From Nageia nagi (lineage: Eukaryota > Pinophyta): DNA of 64,000 bases. A program made the position numbers and the translations under genes. The stretch spans positions 184,326,001-184,390,000 of the forward strand of contig JBITNC010000001.1 in NCBI GenBank assembly GCA_050084985.1, written 5' to 3'. The notes under the pieces are model-generated. The model was not told the origin of the DNA. It saw only the letters and a list, made by a program, of their open reading frames with translations, and did not search any database. Below are positions 20,589 to 32,970 of this stretch, in pieces (position 1 is the first letter of the stretch; every line of letters begins with the position of its first letter).

Positions 20589-23481
20589 ATGTCTTGCTCT
20601 TTTTCATCTGAATGGATTATTGACTCTGGTTGCACTAATCACCTATGCTTTGAAAAGAAAAAATTTGAGAATTTTCACAAGTATAAAAAGGATATGGTTG
20701 TGATAGGTGATAACTCTACCCTTGAAGTCCAAGGAATTGGTAGTGTGCTGATTCACAGAAACATTTTTGAAAATATTCTCTATGTTTCTAAGTTAAGAAT
20801 GAACCTTCTCTCCATGATCCAAGTTGCTAGAAAAAGGTACTCTTTTGAGTTTGACTCTCAACCCTGTTGCATTGAGAAAGGACTTACCACTTTAGTTAAA
20901 GGATTTATGAAAGATAACCTCTACATTATGAATTAAGTTCTATCAAAGATGTGTCTTGCTTCTAGTGTGTGTTCTAAAGGCAATCTTTCACATCATTATT
21001 TAGGGCACCTTAACCACAAGAGTATTCAAGTCATGAAAGACCAAGAACTTGTGGAAGGTTTTCCTTAAATTTCTCCTTCGATTGGTTTATATGAGACATA
21101 CATTCTTGGTAATATGCATACATAAAAGTTTAAAAAAGATAAGGTAACAAGAGCATCTCAACCTTTTCAACTTGTGCATTTAGATTTGATGGGTCTATTT
21201 TAGACTAAGCCACTTGGAGGAGCATCTTACATCTTGACCTTCATTTATGAATTTAGTAAGATGACCTTTGGGTATCTACTTGAGCACAAGAATCAAACCT
21301 TTGAGAGTTTTAATATTTTTAAGGCCTTTGTTGAGAATCAAATTAACCATAAAATCAAGATGTTGAGATTAGATAATGGGGGAGAATATAATAGCAATGA
21401 GTTCAATAACTATTATGCTAAGTATGAAATCAAGAGGCAGTTTATAATTCCATACACTTCTTAATAGAATAATGTTACCAAAAGGAAAAATAGAATAATT
21501 ATGGAGATGGCTAGATGCATGTTGGGTAATCTTTCTAAATTCTTATGGGGTGAAGCTATGAGCACTGCTATTTACACCTTGAAGAGGTGTCCCACAAAAT
21601 CTATTTAGAGTAAAACTCCTTTTGAGGTATGGTCAGGAAGAAAACCTAACATTTCTCACCTTAGGATGTTTGGTTGTAAAGCATTCTCTTACATTATTTC
21701 TAAGAAAAGAAAGAAGTTGGATAAAAGAGCTAAATTATGGGTTATGAAAGCTAACATAGAGGCTACAGGCTCTACTCTCCAACCTATAAAGTAGTGTTCA
21801 TTTCAAGGGATGTATAGTTCAATGAACTTCTTGATGAATATGCTCCTAATGAATATGATCCAAAAGACTCTTCAATTGCACCTAGCTAGTTAGATATTGA
21901 TGTATACAAGTCATCTCAAGAACAAAACTCTCTAACTCAAAGGATAATAAGGGGTATGACCTTGAACAAATCCTTAATTACTAAGATTGATAATAAGCAT
22001 GAGCCCTCAAATTTCAAAGAAGCTTCTAAGAATGAGTGCTAGATGGAAGCTATGAAAGTGGAGTATGAGGCACTTATGAAAAACAAAACTTGGGACTTGG
22101 TTTCTTATCTCAATGAAAAGAATATGATTGACAATAAGTGAATCTACAAGGTCAAGTTCAATTTAGTAGGACATATTGAGAAATACAAGGCAAGATTAGT
22201 AGCTAAAGGTTTTACTTAGAAATATGATGTACATTATGAGAAAACCTTTGCTCTTATGGCAAAGATGCCTATAGTGAGAGTTATCCTTACTCTTTCTACA
22301 GCTCAAGGATGGAAAGTTTTTCAACTTGACATTAAGAGTGTATTTCTCAATGGTGACTTAGATGTGAAAATCTTTATAAATCAACTAAAAGGGTTTATTA
22401 TGGAAGGTAAAGAGTCCTTTGTGTGTAAGATAAAGAAGTCATTGTATAGACTTAAGCAAGCACCTCAACCCTAGTATAAAAGATTTCAGAGAACTTTACA
22501 AACATTGGTTTCTCTAAGTATTTTTCTAACTTCGATCTATATATGCTTAATCAAAGAAAAGATGTGGTCTTGATTCTCTTTTATGTGGATGATCTTTTGA
22601 TTATAGGGAATAATGATGAAATCATTCAAGAGTGCATATCCAAACTTAAGGCAACATTTGGAATGATTGATCTTGGTCTCTTGCACTACTATCTTAGAAT
22701 GCAAGTATATCAATACAAGGATTGTACTTACCTCAATCAATCTAAGTATATATCAGACATATTATAGAAGTTTGGAATGGAATGTAGATATGTTGCAATC
22801 CTAATCTCTCATAGAATCATTATTTTTCTAAGCTCCAACTCTCAATTAGCTGATGCTATAGCTTACAAGCAATTAATTGGTAATCTTTTGTATTTGACTA
22901 TATCTAAGCCAAATATTACCTTTGCAGTGAATCTGATGGCATGATTCATACAGAAACCTTATGTTGAGCACCTTAATGCTATTAAATAAATCTTGAGGTA
23001 TGTTGCAAGGACTAAAGATCTTGCTCTCAAGTATTCCAAGTTACCCTCATTTGTTCTCTCTGGATTCTCAAGTTCTGACTATGGTGGTGATAGAGATGAC
23101 AAGAAGTCAACCTCTATGTATATGTTTAGCATTAGTTCAGGTGCTATCTCTTGAGATTCCAAGAAGCATCTTACTATTTCTCTTTCCACTATAGAAGTTG
23201 AATATTGTACCATGTCAATTATAGCCCAAGAAGCCATTTGGCTAAGGCATCTTCTATAAAAAATTAGGTATGAGCAAGGTGGCTCATCTTTGATTTCTTT
23301 AGATAATCAATCAAACATTTCTTTAGCTAAGAATCTTGTGTTCCATTAGAGAATGAAACATGTGAAAATCCATACCCATTTTATCAGAGAGAAGGTTCTT
23401 GATGGCATCATACACCTGGAGTATTATCCATCCACCTTGAAACCCATTGATTTGTTCACTAAGCCCCTCCCAAAAGCTTAG
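20589..23481 (+). pseudogene. TE2 pol
   Basis: Domain order: protease with intact active site (WIIDSGCTNHL at about 20,614), pre-integrase finger, integrase (HLDLMGLF; LDNGGEYNS; catalytic Glu position read as TKRKNR), RT (FQLDIKSVFLNGDL at about 22,320; YVDDLLIIGN at about 22,583) and RNase H (SSSDYGGDRDDKKST; LFTKPLPKA) to the stop at 23,481. The longest open stretches are 20,589-20,936 and 22,256-22,474. It is the best-preserved pol of the family here, but stops and shifts make it inactive. Confidence 0.9.
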
Positions 23482-24315
23482 TTCTATAAGCTTAAGAATG
23501 CTATTGGGTTGGTGAAGTTTCCCTCAAGGGGGAGTGAATTTTGAATTCTTATGTTGAATTCATGTTTGTGATGACAACTTCACATTTAGGAGGATATTAT
23601 GCCGTATAGTGTTGATTTTGTTCTACACCTTCATGGTAAGTTCACTCTGCATGAGGAACTTGTACAAATTGGCCAATCTAGCACTGTTCAGTTATCCATG
23701 TGTGAGGAACACTTATGAATTCCTCATATGTGCATGCTCTTTTTTTGGTCAATCTAGCACTGTTCAGTTATCCATGTGTGAGGAACTCTTATGAGTCTTT
23801 TGGCACTATTCAGTTATCCATATGTGAGGAACTTATATGTGCATGCTCTATTTTGTAATGATAATCAATACATGTTTTATATACAGTAGGTGACTATAAG
23901 TTTTTGGCATGGCATCTTTCTGATGACTTATAGTGCACCATTGATTAGTTCATGATGGCATTTGTGTGATTCATCTATCCTTGATGAGATGAATATGTTG
24001 CATCTAACTCATCTTATTATTTGAGCTACTTATGACTTGTAAGTTCCTTTGAGATTGCAGGTTACTTGCCTTAGGTATGCAAGCTCTTAGAGACTTTTCA
24101 TGACTTCTAGTTGGATGACTACTTCATGTACATTGAAATCGATTATAGTTAATGGTTGTATTTGGCAAAGTAATGAGTCTCAAACTAGATCTTTCTTACT
24201 TCATAAATATGTAAAAAAATTTCATCTCCGTTGTATCTATTTGGAGGAGAACTGTCTTACTTTCTCTTCTTCTTCTCTCTTACTCGTTCTATCCCAATAT
24301 TGCATTAAGGGGGTG
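23482..24315 (+). other. TE2 3' untranslated region and polypurine tract
   Basis: Non-coding, with three or more copies of GTTCAGTTATCCATGTGTGA followed by GGAAC (23,640-23,840). The polypurine tract TAAGGGGGTG at 24,306-24,315 touches the 3' LTR. Confidence 0.8.
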
Positions 24316-24809
24316 TGTTGGAATGTATAATGCATTATTGTAAATGTTTGTATTAAATCTTCTATGTAAGTTCACCAATACTTAAGGGTCTCATTTGATA
24401 CCTTAAGTATTTAAATGAATATGATAATGTAACTTATCCTACACTTCATGTCATGAGCATGCCCCTTGGGTAAAAGGATGTGCATGTCATGCTTTTGTAC
24501 ATTAGATAAAAGGGTGATCCAAAGTAGAATTTTGGCCTATAAATAGAAGGCTCCCTCTTTGTGATTACACACCAATTATGGAGTAAAGTTATGCTATAGG
24601 ATAGAAGTGTAGGAGTTGAGATTAGGAGGATTGTAAGAGAGTTGTATTTATGATTGAAGTAAAGATCTAGTTAGTGGGTGTACTCTTAGTTAGACGAACC
24701 ACTTACATCTTATGTTGTGAGATTGCTTTATGAGTTTGTTATATGTAATTATGAGCTTTCATATGATCTTGGTTGATTAGGAATTATCTTGTTAGTGTTA
24801 GTTCCTTCA
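24316..24809 (+). repeat. TE2 3' LTR
   Basis: 494 bp, TGTTGGAATG...TTCCTTCA, pairing with 15,254-15,747 and followed by the TTTGG target-site duplication. Confidence 0.94.
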
Positions 24810-24814
24810 TTTGG

Positions 24815-25210
24815 AGTCACCATAATCTCATGGATGAGTATTTTCCTACCATCTTGAAAAGATATGCTTTGAAGTGGTATTTTTTTATTGTTCATTGATT
24901 CATTATTTCCTATGAGAAATTCATCACAATATTTCAAAATAAATTTAAACACAATATCTCTAGGTCAGTTACAATTTCAAATTTGTATGCCATAAAGAAA
25001 GGTCCTAATGAGAGGTTAGATAAGTTCATCATAATATTTTAATAAGTTTGGAGCATAGTTGAAGGGTCAATTTAGGGAAAAAAAACCACTTTGATATTCA
25101 TGGATAACATCATACCTACCTTGAATAGAGAAGTAATTGATTATATGGATCTTTCATTTGCGGATATGATCTATAAATTTCTTTGCAAGAAAAAGATCTT
25201 GGTAAAAAGA
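24815..25210 (+). pseudogene. Ty3/gypsy gag (capsid) fragment
   Basis: The translation shows a plant Ty3 retrotransposon gag: ALKWYFFIVH, then EKFITIFQNKFKHNISRSVT, SNLYAIKKGPNERLDKFI, IFMDNIIPTLNREVIDYM and DLSFADMIYKFLCKKKILVK. These follow the usual retrotransposon-gag layout (ALKWYF, kF, QkpnE, dFi.rFr). A few stops occur. Its last residues overlap the start of copy B, and only that end is present in copy A at 2,109. Confidence 0.78.
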
Positions 25211-26812
25211 TCAAAATAGATCATATGATTAAAGTAACAAATATTATTGGAGTGACAATTTGGTGAATTTTCATGCTTGGATGGTGTTTGGAGTTATTTC
25301 ATGTTGGTTTTGTGGATTTTATTTATATTTAAGGTATTTGATCCATGTGGTGCTAGATCCATTGCTATGGAAATTTTGAATGTATAAGTTCTTTGTTCTA
25401 ATACATCGAGTACACCTCTTGGAAAGTCTTGGATCAAAAGAGGAAGAATCTATGATGACCTGTAAAGATTCACTCCTCGAAATCAAAATATTACACTTGG
25501 TGTCACTACTATGGGGGATCCACACTATCATGGATTCCATAGCATGCATTTGAAAACCTTAAAAAGAACTCTAGTAGCAAAAGAGCTAAGGTGTAAGGGG
25601 ACCCGTGATTCAATTCCAATATTGTTAAAAATAAATAAATTGAAGCTAAATGGACCAACATAAATCTATGAAAAATAACTATAAAAAAAGATGGAATAAT
25701 CATCAATGGTTGCACATATTTAGAAATTAATGAATTCATTTTAGTGACTCGTTATGCTATTAATCCAATTGTAGATATTGCTCAAGAAAGGTATATATAT
25801 ATATATTGCAATGAATATGAACTGAGCACATTCTAAGAGAGATTATTCTTTTATCAATTATCAAAAAACATTAAAGAGATCCATCAAGGACTGCCTAACT
25901 TGTACTAGACAATCAATGGAAAATAAGGGTTTCTACTTGGGATTCAAGCTCTACACTATTGAGAAGACATTGATAGTACTATTGAGAAAAAAAAAATGAT
26001 GGAGGATGAAACTCTTCAAGAATAAATATTCAAAAGTTCCAAGGGCATCAAAATGCAGAATCATGTGAAGGATTCAAAATGGAGAAAGACCTAATAAAAT
26101 CTCATTTAACAAAAGCCAAACTACCTTGAATTTTCCCTATTGCAACCAAGGAGATGCTGAAACTCAAAAGAAGCATTAAATCATGATGACCCATTCATAT
26201 CTATTGTGTATTAGAATGACTCTCTATTACTTTTTTATTCCAAATTTTAATTCTTTTTTGAAACTATTTTAATAGATCGACTTAACTATGCTTGTAAAAT
26301 AAATTTTAAGATCCTCATTAAAAAAAAATCATATATTTACCTATCTAAGAAAAAAGAATAGTAGTATTTCATGAGTAAGTTTCAACGCTATATACATGTA
26401 ATGAACATTTGATAAAATAATTTCAATTAGAATTTATATATGTATATATCAAAATCCAAAAATGCTAGAAAAAATGAATATTAAAGCGATAATAGCCTAT
26501 GATAAGGATGTAATAAACAACTGTCGAGTATTTTACGCGTACGCGTACCAGTTAGCATTTTCCACTTGACTTATTCAACACCCTTTTTCTTCTTGGAAAT
26601 TTTCCTAATAAAATGTCAATCACATAGTCATAAATTATCTCCAAAGATGTAGATAAGGTTAGTCCAAGTCTCCAATCCAACGGTTCCAACTTGTTTAGAG
26701 TAATTTGGGCAGTGGCCAAGATGGTTCTTTTCAACTAATCCCTGTGAAGCTTTCTGGAAGCTCCGGCTCACCATCGAGGAAACAGTTCGTCTTCGCAAGC
26801 CGGCGCTGCCTT
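25193..26812 (+). repeat. Copy B of the duplicated CASPL-upstream region
   Basis: About 1.6 kb aligning with copy A (2,109-3,009 plus 14,502-15,223). Copy B is uninterrupted and leads directly into the CASPL gene, so its right end is presumably promoter and 5' untranslated region. GC content and CpG count rise from about 26,520. Nothing in it reads as a known protein apart from the gag tail at its left end. Confidence 0.87.
26529..26546. promoter_or_regulatory. CpG-rich palindromic block upstream of CASPL gene
   Basis: TTACGCGTACGCGTACC contains the perfect palindrome ACGCGTACGCGT. It lies about 350 bases before the ATG at 26,886, in a region otherwise almost free of CpG. The duplicate in copy A reads TTATGCATAC at 14,928. 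Regulatory function is inferred only from position and CpG retention. Confidence 0.35.
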
Positions 26813-26885
26813 GGAAAACAATTCTCCTCAGTACATAACTATCTCCCGTACAATTACAAACACACATGCCCACAAATCTTTGCCC

Positions 26886-27582
26886 ATGGAAAGCTACTCC
26901 CCCGAGTCCCCACAACCGCAGTCGGACAATCGTTCTTCCCAGACAACAATCTCCGTCACCAGAAAGACGAAAGAGCGTCGCATGCGATTGGCGAATCTGG
27001 GCCTCCGATTTGCCGGGCTCCTCTTCTCCTTCTTGTCTTTCATCATCATGGCCACCAACAGCCACGACAATGGATTAATAAACTTCGACGATTACGAAGA
27101 ATACAGGTAACAACGTTAATTGTTCTATTATAATCAAATGACGGCAAATTTCTCTAATTCGCAGCGCTCTGTGTGCAGGTATTCTCTAGCCATATCAGTG
27201 CTGGCATTCGTATACTTGGGGTTTCAGCTGGGCAAAGGGATTTATGAGATGGTTGTGGGATACGCCTTGCGGCTGGAAGTCGTATTTGCCTACGTGGATT
27301 TTATCGGCGATCAGGTTCCATCGCCGCAAACCTTTCCCAATGATCTGTTCGTTCTGTGGATTTGTACTCATGATTTGTGTGCGTATTTTGCAGGTGATGG
27401 CGTATCTGATGATCTCCGCCGCTTCGTCGGCGGCGTCATGGACGAATCGGCTGAGAGAAGGCGGCCATTCGAACTTCACGGACATGGCCGCCGGCTCCGT
27501 CAGCATGTTATTCCTGGGCTTTGCTGTCGTGGCAACTTCCTGTTCGCTCTCGGGCTACACAGTCAGCAGACACATCAGATGA
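26886..27582 (+). CDS. CASP-like (CASPL) four-TM membrane protein, 3 exons
   Basis: Exons 26,886-27,106, 27,179-27,314 and 27,394-27,582 join to 181 codons. Introns are 72 and 79 bp with GT...AG ends (GGTAACAA...TGTGCAG; GTTCCATC...TTTGCAG). The ATG has a good context (CCCATGG). Four hydrophobic segments lie at about residues 37-56, 75-97, 119-134 and 150-174. The cytosolic N-terminus is Ser/basic-rich (TRKTKERRMR). Family features are LRFAGLLFSFLS in TM1, GDQVMAYLMISAASSA before and in TM3, and FTDMAAGSVSML entering TM4, closest to the CASPL4 group. Length fits (about 180-200). CASPs build membrane scaffolds for the Casparian strip; CASPL4 roles are poorly known. No stop or frameshift is present. 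GC and CpG content are far above the surroundings, as for a live, unmethylated gene. Confidence 0.9.
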
Positions 27583-28269
27583 CAGAGCCCTGACTACGAT
27601 TTGTTACATGATATCTTATTCTGAAATTAAGGGATCTAATTCCTTGATGTTCCCTAATCAAATATTGTACTGTACCTAAATGTTCTCAACGTCCTTTTTC
27701 AACAATATAATAATTTATTGAAATAATTACCATGGTTAACTTAGGCATTGAAATAGTTTTATCAATATCTTAATAACTCCGCTTTCCTAATTGATGAACT
27801 TAACGCTTATTACCATCTATCAAATCAACAATATATCCTCATTTGCACAACTTAAGTGTCTTATTAATATAATAAATCAAAACCATTATATACAAACATT
27901 AACATTATATTCTACATATGAAAATCTTCATTCAATTCATATCGGCCATTCAAGAGTCAACATTGGTGGTAAGGTTTTTATTGTTGAACTTAATCAAAAT
28001 AAAATCAAGTATACGTTTGTATGTAGATTTATCAAATATGTATGGGAATAAGATATAAATTACATGAAAGTGATATTCAAGAATGTCTTTTTAGAATATT
28101 TTGTTTATTCCTTTAAAAAGCATGTTAGACCTGATCTCAATAATACTTTGGTTATGATTTATGATAAGGATCAATGTTGAAAGTATATTATCTACTATCA
28201 AGGATTTGAAATATTCTTCTACCATTACTAATATAAGTAAGGAGTTGTATAACTAGTTTTATAATTGTT
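27583..28269. other. CASPL 3' flank, no further gene seen
   Basis: AT-rich. The 3' untranslated region probably ends near 27,700, where TGTACTGTACC and an ATAATTTATTGAAATAA stretch resemble plant polyadenylation signals. No coding family is recognisable in the rest. Confidence 0.5.
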
Positions 28270-29150
28270 TTTTTTGATGATTTGATAAATTATCAGAAAC
28301 ATTGACATACATGTGCAAGTTTGGTGGAGGCTCATCCACTTTCTGACTAGTAAAATTATGATCGTTTTCTTGATTGAATCCTATGGTGATTTTGCAAAGT
28401 CAAGTTTCACTAGATTTCATCAATTACGATATCACAATAACTTTTCGTCAAAATCATCATGAGATATTTATTAAATCCCCCTATGATTTTGCTATTCATC
28501 TGACCATCTCAATCAAAATCATTATGCTTTTTATCAAAATCCAAATAGTTTTTTGATAAAATCAAGTGGATTTCCTGATGAAATCACTTAATGATTTCGA
28601 CTAGTCAATTTTTGAAAAAAAAAGTGAGGGGCCACATTAGCCGATCAAAATGAAAAATCACGAAGGGATTTTAGCAAAATCGTGTATAGATCATAGAGAA
28701 ATCGCTAAGTGATTTCAACAAACTCTTTTTTTAAGAAGGCATGTAAGGGCATGGACCTCAATCAATTTGACGAAATCACCATAGGTTTTTTACAAAATCG
28801 CCATTGGTTTTCGTCAAATCACGTGACTTTGCAAATTAGAAATTAAAAAAAAAAGGTAACACCTACCCCGAGAAACATGTCGCCTTGCATGGCTTCAACG
28901 ATGGACATGTAGCATTGAGTGCTCTCTATGCTTTAAGGAATGTTTGCTCATTTTTCATTCCTTCCTTCTTGGCTTGGGCTCGAAGGTTCTTGCATCTGCA
29001 AGTTACTAGTTCCTACAACAAGTTCATCCACCTCAGGTAGGCACTGAAAACTAATGCATGCTAGCTATTTTTCATTTCCCTCGTATTTAATGGTTGTGTG
29101 CCTGATTATTTGCATTTTGCACCATTCAAAAATTATTCTTGGGCCATTAT
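28270..29150 (+). repeat. Inverted repeat, left copy
   Basis: It aligns in reverse complement with about 53,925-54,840. Examples are AAATTATCAGAAA, CATCCACTTT, AAGTTTCACTAGATTT, CATGAGATATTTA and TGATCAAAATGAAAAAT-like blocks in the same order. It is rich in GATTTTG/CAAAATC motifs and non-coding. The two copies are about 26 kb apart, and nothing shows that they act as one unit. Confidence 0.75.
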
Positions 29151-31859
29151 ATTCTACAAAACCCATTTTGTGCATTGTGTTTGTGCATATCTTTCTATCA
29201 TTGCAATCCATGGAACTTTGTTTGCATCATAAATATTCAAAGATTATTTTTTGCAAATATTTTATCAAAGATTATTTTCTTTCCTCAATAACGAATGAAG
29301 AGTATTTGTGGATATCATTTGATCATTGTAGTCCATGAAGATTATATCTTGCTCTCCCTTTTATTTCATGGTTATGTGTCTATTTGTTTGCATTTTGCAC
29401 CCTTTAAAAATAATTCCAAGGACATTTTGTGCATCAAGTTTGTGCATAGCTTCTGATCATTGTAGTCCATAAAACTACATTTACATCATGCATATTTGAA
29501 GATATCATTGTACACAAAATTGTATCCGCATCATGCATTTTATAAATCCATTTTGCATACATGTCTAGTTGGGTATTCACAACCTCAATACCTATTTAAC
29601 CCATTTTCAACTACTTTAAGATGGAAGTCCATACTGTCTTCTTGAGCTCATATGGTGGTATTTGTTGAAGAATGCTAGCAAAGGTTGCAGAGTTTGACTT
29701 TACACCTAACAATTACATCTACTTTACATGCCTCATAATGCATCATACATTTTATAAAATAAATCTTAAGCCTTATGTATTCTTCCACACTTTGCATAGA
29801 TGTATAATTCATAATGCTTCATTCCAATAATAATGCATGGACTGCAATGATTAGAGGATGCATAATTTATGGCATAATGGCTATATGGAGAATACCCTTA
29901 AACTCTTTGTTCTCATGAAGTACTTTGCAACCAACCATGACAACATACCCTTTTGTATGTGTTCATAGTATGAGTGCATCTTATTACATTGTTCTCATTA
30001 TGAATCATCAACCATCAATTGTTTGACAAGATAGACATGACTATAAATTTAGAACTAAACATGTATACATTGCAACCTTTTCCAATATTCTTTGATGATG
30101 TACAATGATAGACATGTATACAAAATATTATCTTTGTTGCATATATGATAGACATGTATGCAAAATATGAAAGAATAGACAAGAAATTTAGATAATATTA
30201 TTGTATATCGATAAGAAATGCAAAATAGTATATGTGCATTGTATGCATCATCTAACAACTTACATCATGCAAACATAATTCAATGGAATGCAATGATTGG
30301 CAGACATGTAATTTTTTCTTACATCAATAATGCCCATAAACACTTTGATCTAATGAAGTACTTTGAAACGATTGCCATACATGTCTATCAAGGTTGTTAT
30401 CACAATTGCATGAGCAAAAGTTACAAATATCATCAAAATACTTGAAATAGTTAATGAATATGATCTTAAACCAATCAATTACATTTTCTAAAAATACTTG
30501 AAAGCCCTTATTATTTCATGGACTGCATTGATCCCATCACATACACAACATGGATTAAATAGATGTAATTGTTAGGCATAGAACCAAACATTACAACCTT
30601 TTTCAATATTCTTACAGCATGTACCATGATAGATATATGTAAAATATTGTGGTAGTGAATGCCATGATAGAGGGGTATACAAAATACGGACTACAAACAT
30701 AGTTTCATGATGCATGATGCACAAATGTAATTTCCAAGTATATAACCAAACTCTATATCCTTTTACACTATTCTTTCACCATGTACTATGATAGACATGT
30801 ATGGAAAATGTTATCATTGTGAATGCCATGATAGATATGCATGCAAAATGTGGACTGCAAACTATGTTTCATGATGCATGATGCAAAGACAGTTGCATGG
30901 ATTATGATGAAAGACTCTTTTAAAAGTTTTTTTATTTTAGATGTTGTGGTTGTGAATGTCTTGGGAAAAATTTATGTACTATGTGGATTAATACATAAGG
31001 CCCTAGAGTTGTTTGACAAGATGCATAATGCAAACATAGTTTTCATTAAACATTGTCATTATGAGTGCCTTGATAAACATGTATTCAAATTATGGAATGA
31101 TGTAGATGTAGTGGATGATGGTTATAAATACTTTGATGGTATGAGTGCATCTTATTGCATTGTTCCCATGATGAATTATTATGCATGCATTGTTTGATAA
31201 GTTGCATGATGTATTTTATTTACAACACTTGAGGACCTCCAAACTATGCTTGTTTGATGCATATCATATGATGTAAATTATGTGTTCATTGCTTCACATT
31301 AGTAGGAAATATTATATTTACAAAAATGGTGAAGAATAATAAGTGGATAAAAAACTTTAGATTGTCTATCTAAGAAATGCATAAGAAAGTGGTTTCTTCT
31401 CGTATTGACCTATCATGGACTAAAGTTTGTGCTACAAGAGGTAGTAAGACATATTTGGTTACAATTATACCTCTTTATAAACTAGAAAAGTTCATAAAAG
31501 GTGAAAAAAATAATACAGATTCATAATGCACATTTGTGTAGAAAAAACTATTTAACAAACATGATGAAACTAATCTTGAGAATCCACAAAGGAATCAACA
31601 TTATGAATAAATGGAAGATAAGTGTAGTTTTTGATCTTGTTCTTGACTTTTTCATTTTGTAAAATGTAATACATAAATTGATTATTCTATAATTATCGAA
31701 TTTTAGATATTGGTACACATATGGTCTCAAAGATAAGAGGAATTCACCTTCTCCACCTAAAAGGAAGAGGTATTTTATCCATTTGAGAGGATGCTAATAT
31801 CATTTTGTTGTACACATATATGAATACAAACCTAATTTTTCTTTCATAAAATACAATAA
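29151..31859 (+). repeat. Degenerate PPR-derived sequence
   Basis: Repeated traces of PPR coding text appear on the plus strand: GACATGTATGCAAAATATG (DMYAKY), TTTGACAAGATGCATAATGC (FDKMHNA) and TGGAATGCAATGATTGG (WNAMIG, about 30,285). They recur every few hundred bases among non-coding DNA. Only 30,841-31,197 is still open. The rest is too broken to assign motif by motif. Confidence 0.55.
30841..31197 (+). pseudogene. PPR protein fragment (PLS class)
   Basis: A 118-codon open stretch with pentatricopeptide-repeat character. VVVNVLGKIYVLCGLIHKAL followed by ELFDKMHNANIV corresponds to the family text 'NALIDMYAKCG...A..LFDKM..RDVV'. DDGYKYFDGMS and MMNYYACIV correspond to 'EG..YF..M...YGI.P..EHYACMVD', a C-terminal PLS motif. 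Such proteins bind organellar RNA and many act in editing. The E/DYW domain is not visible, and flanking motifs are broken by stops. It could be a relic of one gene or part of the surrounding PPR-derived repeats. Confidence 0.6.
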
Positions 31860-32970
31860 TTTCAATCATGTGGATTCACATGGAATTGTTTTCCATGGTG
31901 TCAATGACCCGTCAAAATATGGTAGGTCAATGTTTGCACTACAGTTATCAGCTGAGTTAGTATTAATTATTGAGGCATTATTAGTGATAGATGTGTTGGT
32001 TGATAAAATTGTTGATGGGAAATTCTTGAGATAATTTTTGGGTGACTTGCCAACACTTCGAGATAATTGTTTATTAAGGAAATATATGATCAATATAGAA
32101 AGTAGGCTTAGCAACTATAGGGTGTGAAAACATCTCTTTGATTCATAGAGTATTAATATGTGGGTTCAAGAGGAGAAACAAAATTATTTTCTTTATCGTT
32201 GACCAATTCATGAGATTAATGGCTTGTTTTATCATTCAAAGTCCTTGGATGTTGGAGAAGATGGTATCATGCTCCCAAAATTCAATCATATCAATGAATG
32301 CAACATTTGGTACTAACAAGTATGCAATAAGTTTAGTATCTTATTTTATTTTCTATATGCAATTCCACACATTCTTGCATTTCTAAATTTTATGTGATCA
32401 ATTGTAGTTTCAACTCCACACATTGCTTGTATTTGATGATAAAAAAAGTGGTGTTCTAGTTGCATGGTTACTTTTGCAATATAATTGAATAGAGGATATA
32501 GAATAATGGCTATAAATATTACATTCTTGGTGCAAATAATATCGACCTAATTAGAAGGTAATTCCTTCATGATAAATGATGAGCTAGTATAAATAGAAGT
32601 TATAAGGTAAGAATTTTGAAATTCAATTAAAATTATATTTATAATTATAGGTTAAGCAAATTTCAGTGAATATTTTCATGACTTATTTTTGAATGAATGC
32701 AATAGGAGGGTGTTCAATTACAAGTATCTATTATGTTTGTGGTATGTATGAAGAGCATGGTTAAACAAATTTGAAGTATACATCTACCCAAGAAGTGGGT
32801 AAGAGGATGTTCTCCAAGTTGAGATCAATTATGCATGAAACCACACTCAATTATGACTAAGTAATGGCACTCATTAAGGATTTCAACAAAGAATTTGTGG
32901 AAGAGAAGAAGTTTGTACAATACTTCAACACTTGTTGGATGGAAAAAGAGAAGTTTAGTAAGTCTTGTAA
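31860..32970 (+). pseudogene. SWIM/MULE-derived transposase-like gene, N and DDE part
   Basis: Broken exons of a MULE-type, SWIM-containing protein. Seen: an opening block reading GVNDPSKYGRSMFALQLSAE; NHINECNIWY followed by MNATFGTNKYA at about 32,295 (family MDATFGTNKY, the catalytic Asp changed to Asn); after an intron, FQLHTLLVFDDKKSGVLVAW at 32,408; then LCLWYV with RAWLNKF, FSKLRSIMHETT and EEKKFVQYFNTCWMEKEKF (about 32,730-32,960). The intron ends ATTGTAG at 32,407, while its donor reads GCAATAAGT, a lost GT. Several stops and a shift near 32,800 occur. The SWIM finger of the same gene type follows at 36.3 kb on this strand. Such genes derive from Mutator-like transposases (compare FAR1/FRS). 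Confidence 0.68.

Larger units (their letters stand above)
15254..24809 (+). mobile_element. TE2: Ty1/copia element carrying a SPINDLY fragment
   Basis: A 9.6-kb element of the same family as TE1. Seen: 494-bp LTRs (15,254-15,747 and 24,316-24,809) with TG...CA ends, a perfect TTTGG target-site duplication (15,249-15,253 and 24,810-24,814), primer-binding site, polypurine tract and one gag-pol unit. The leader is 3.8 kb, over 1 kb longer than in TE1, partly because it contains a reverse-oriented piece of a host SPINDLY gene (16,519-17,184 and probably its 5' flank). Coding regions have many stops. Confidence 0.94.

Noticed and set aside
25796-25806. TA-dinucleotide microsatellite as a possible regulatory site
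   Set aside because: Very short (about ten bases) and unremarkable in AT-rich DNA.
26628-27065. 145-codon minus-strand open frame over CASPL exon 1
   Set aside because: Shadow of the GC-rich CASPL first exon; the sense frame gives the recognisable protein with consistent splice sites.
27195-27506. Other open frames over CASPL exons 2-3
   Set aside because: Out-of-frame readings across the 79-bp intron; the CASPL reading fits the family in length and membrane topology.
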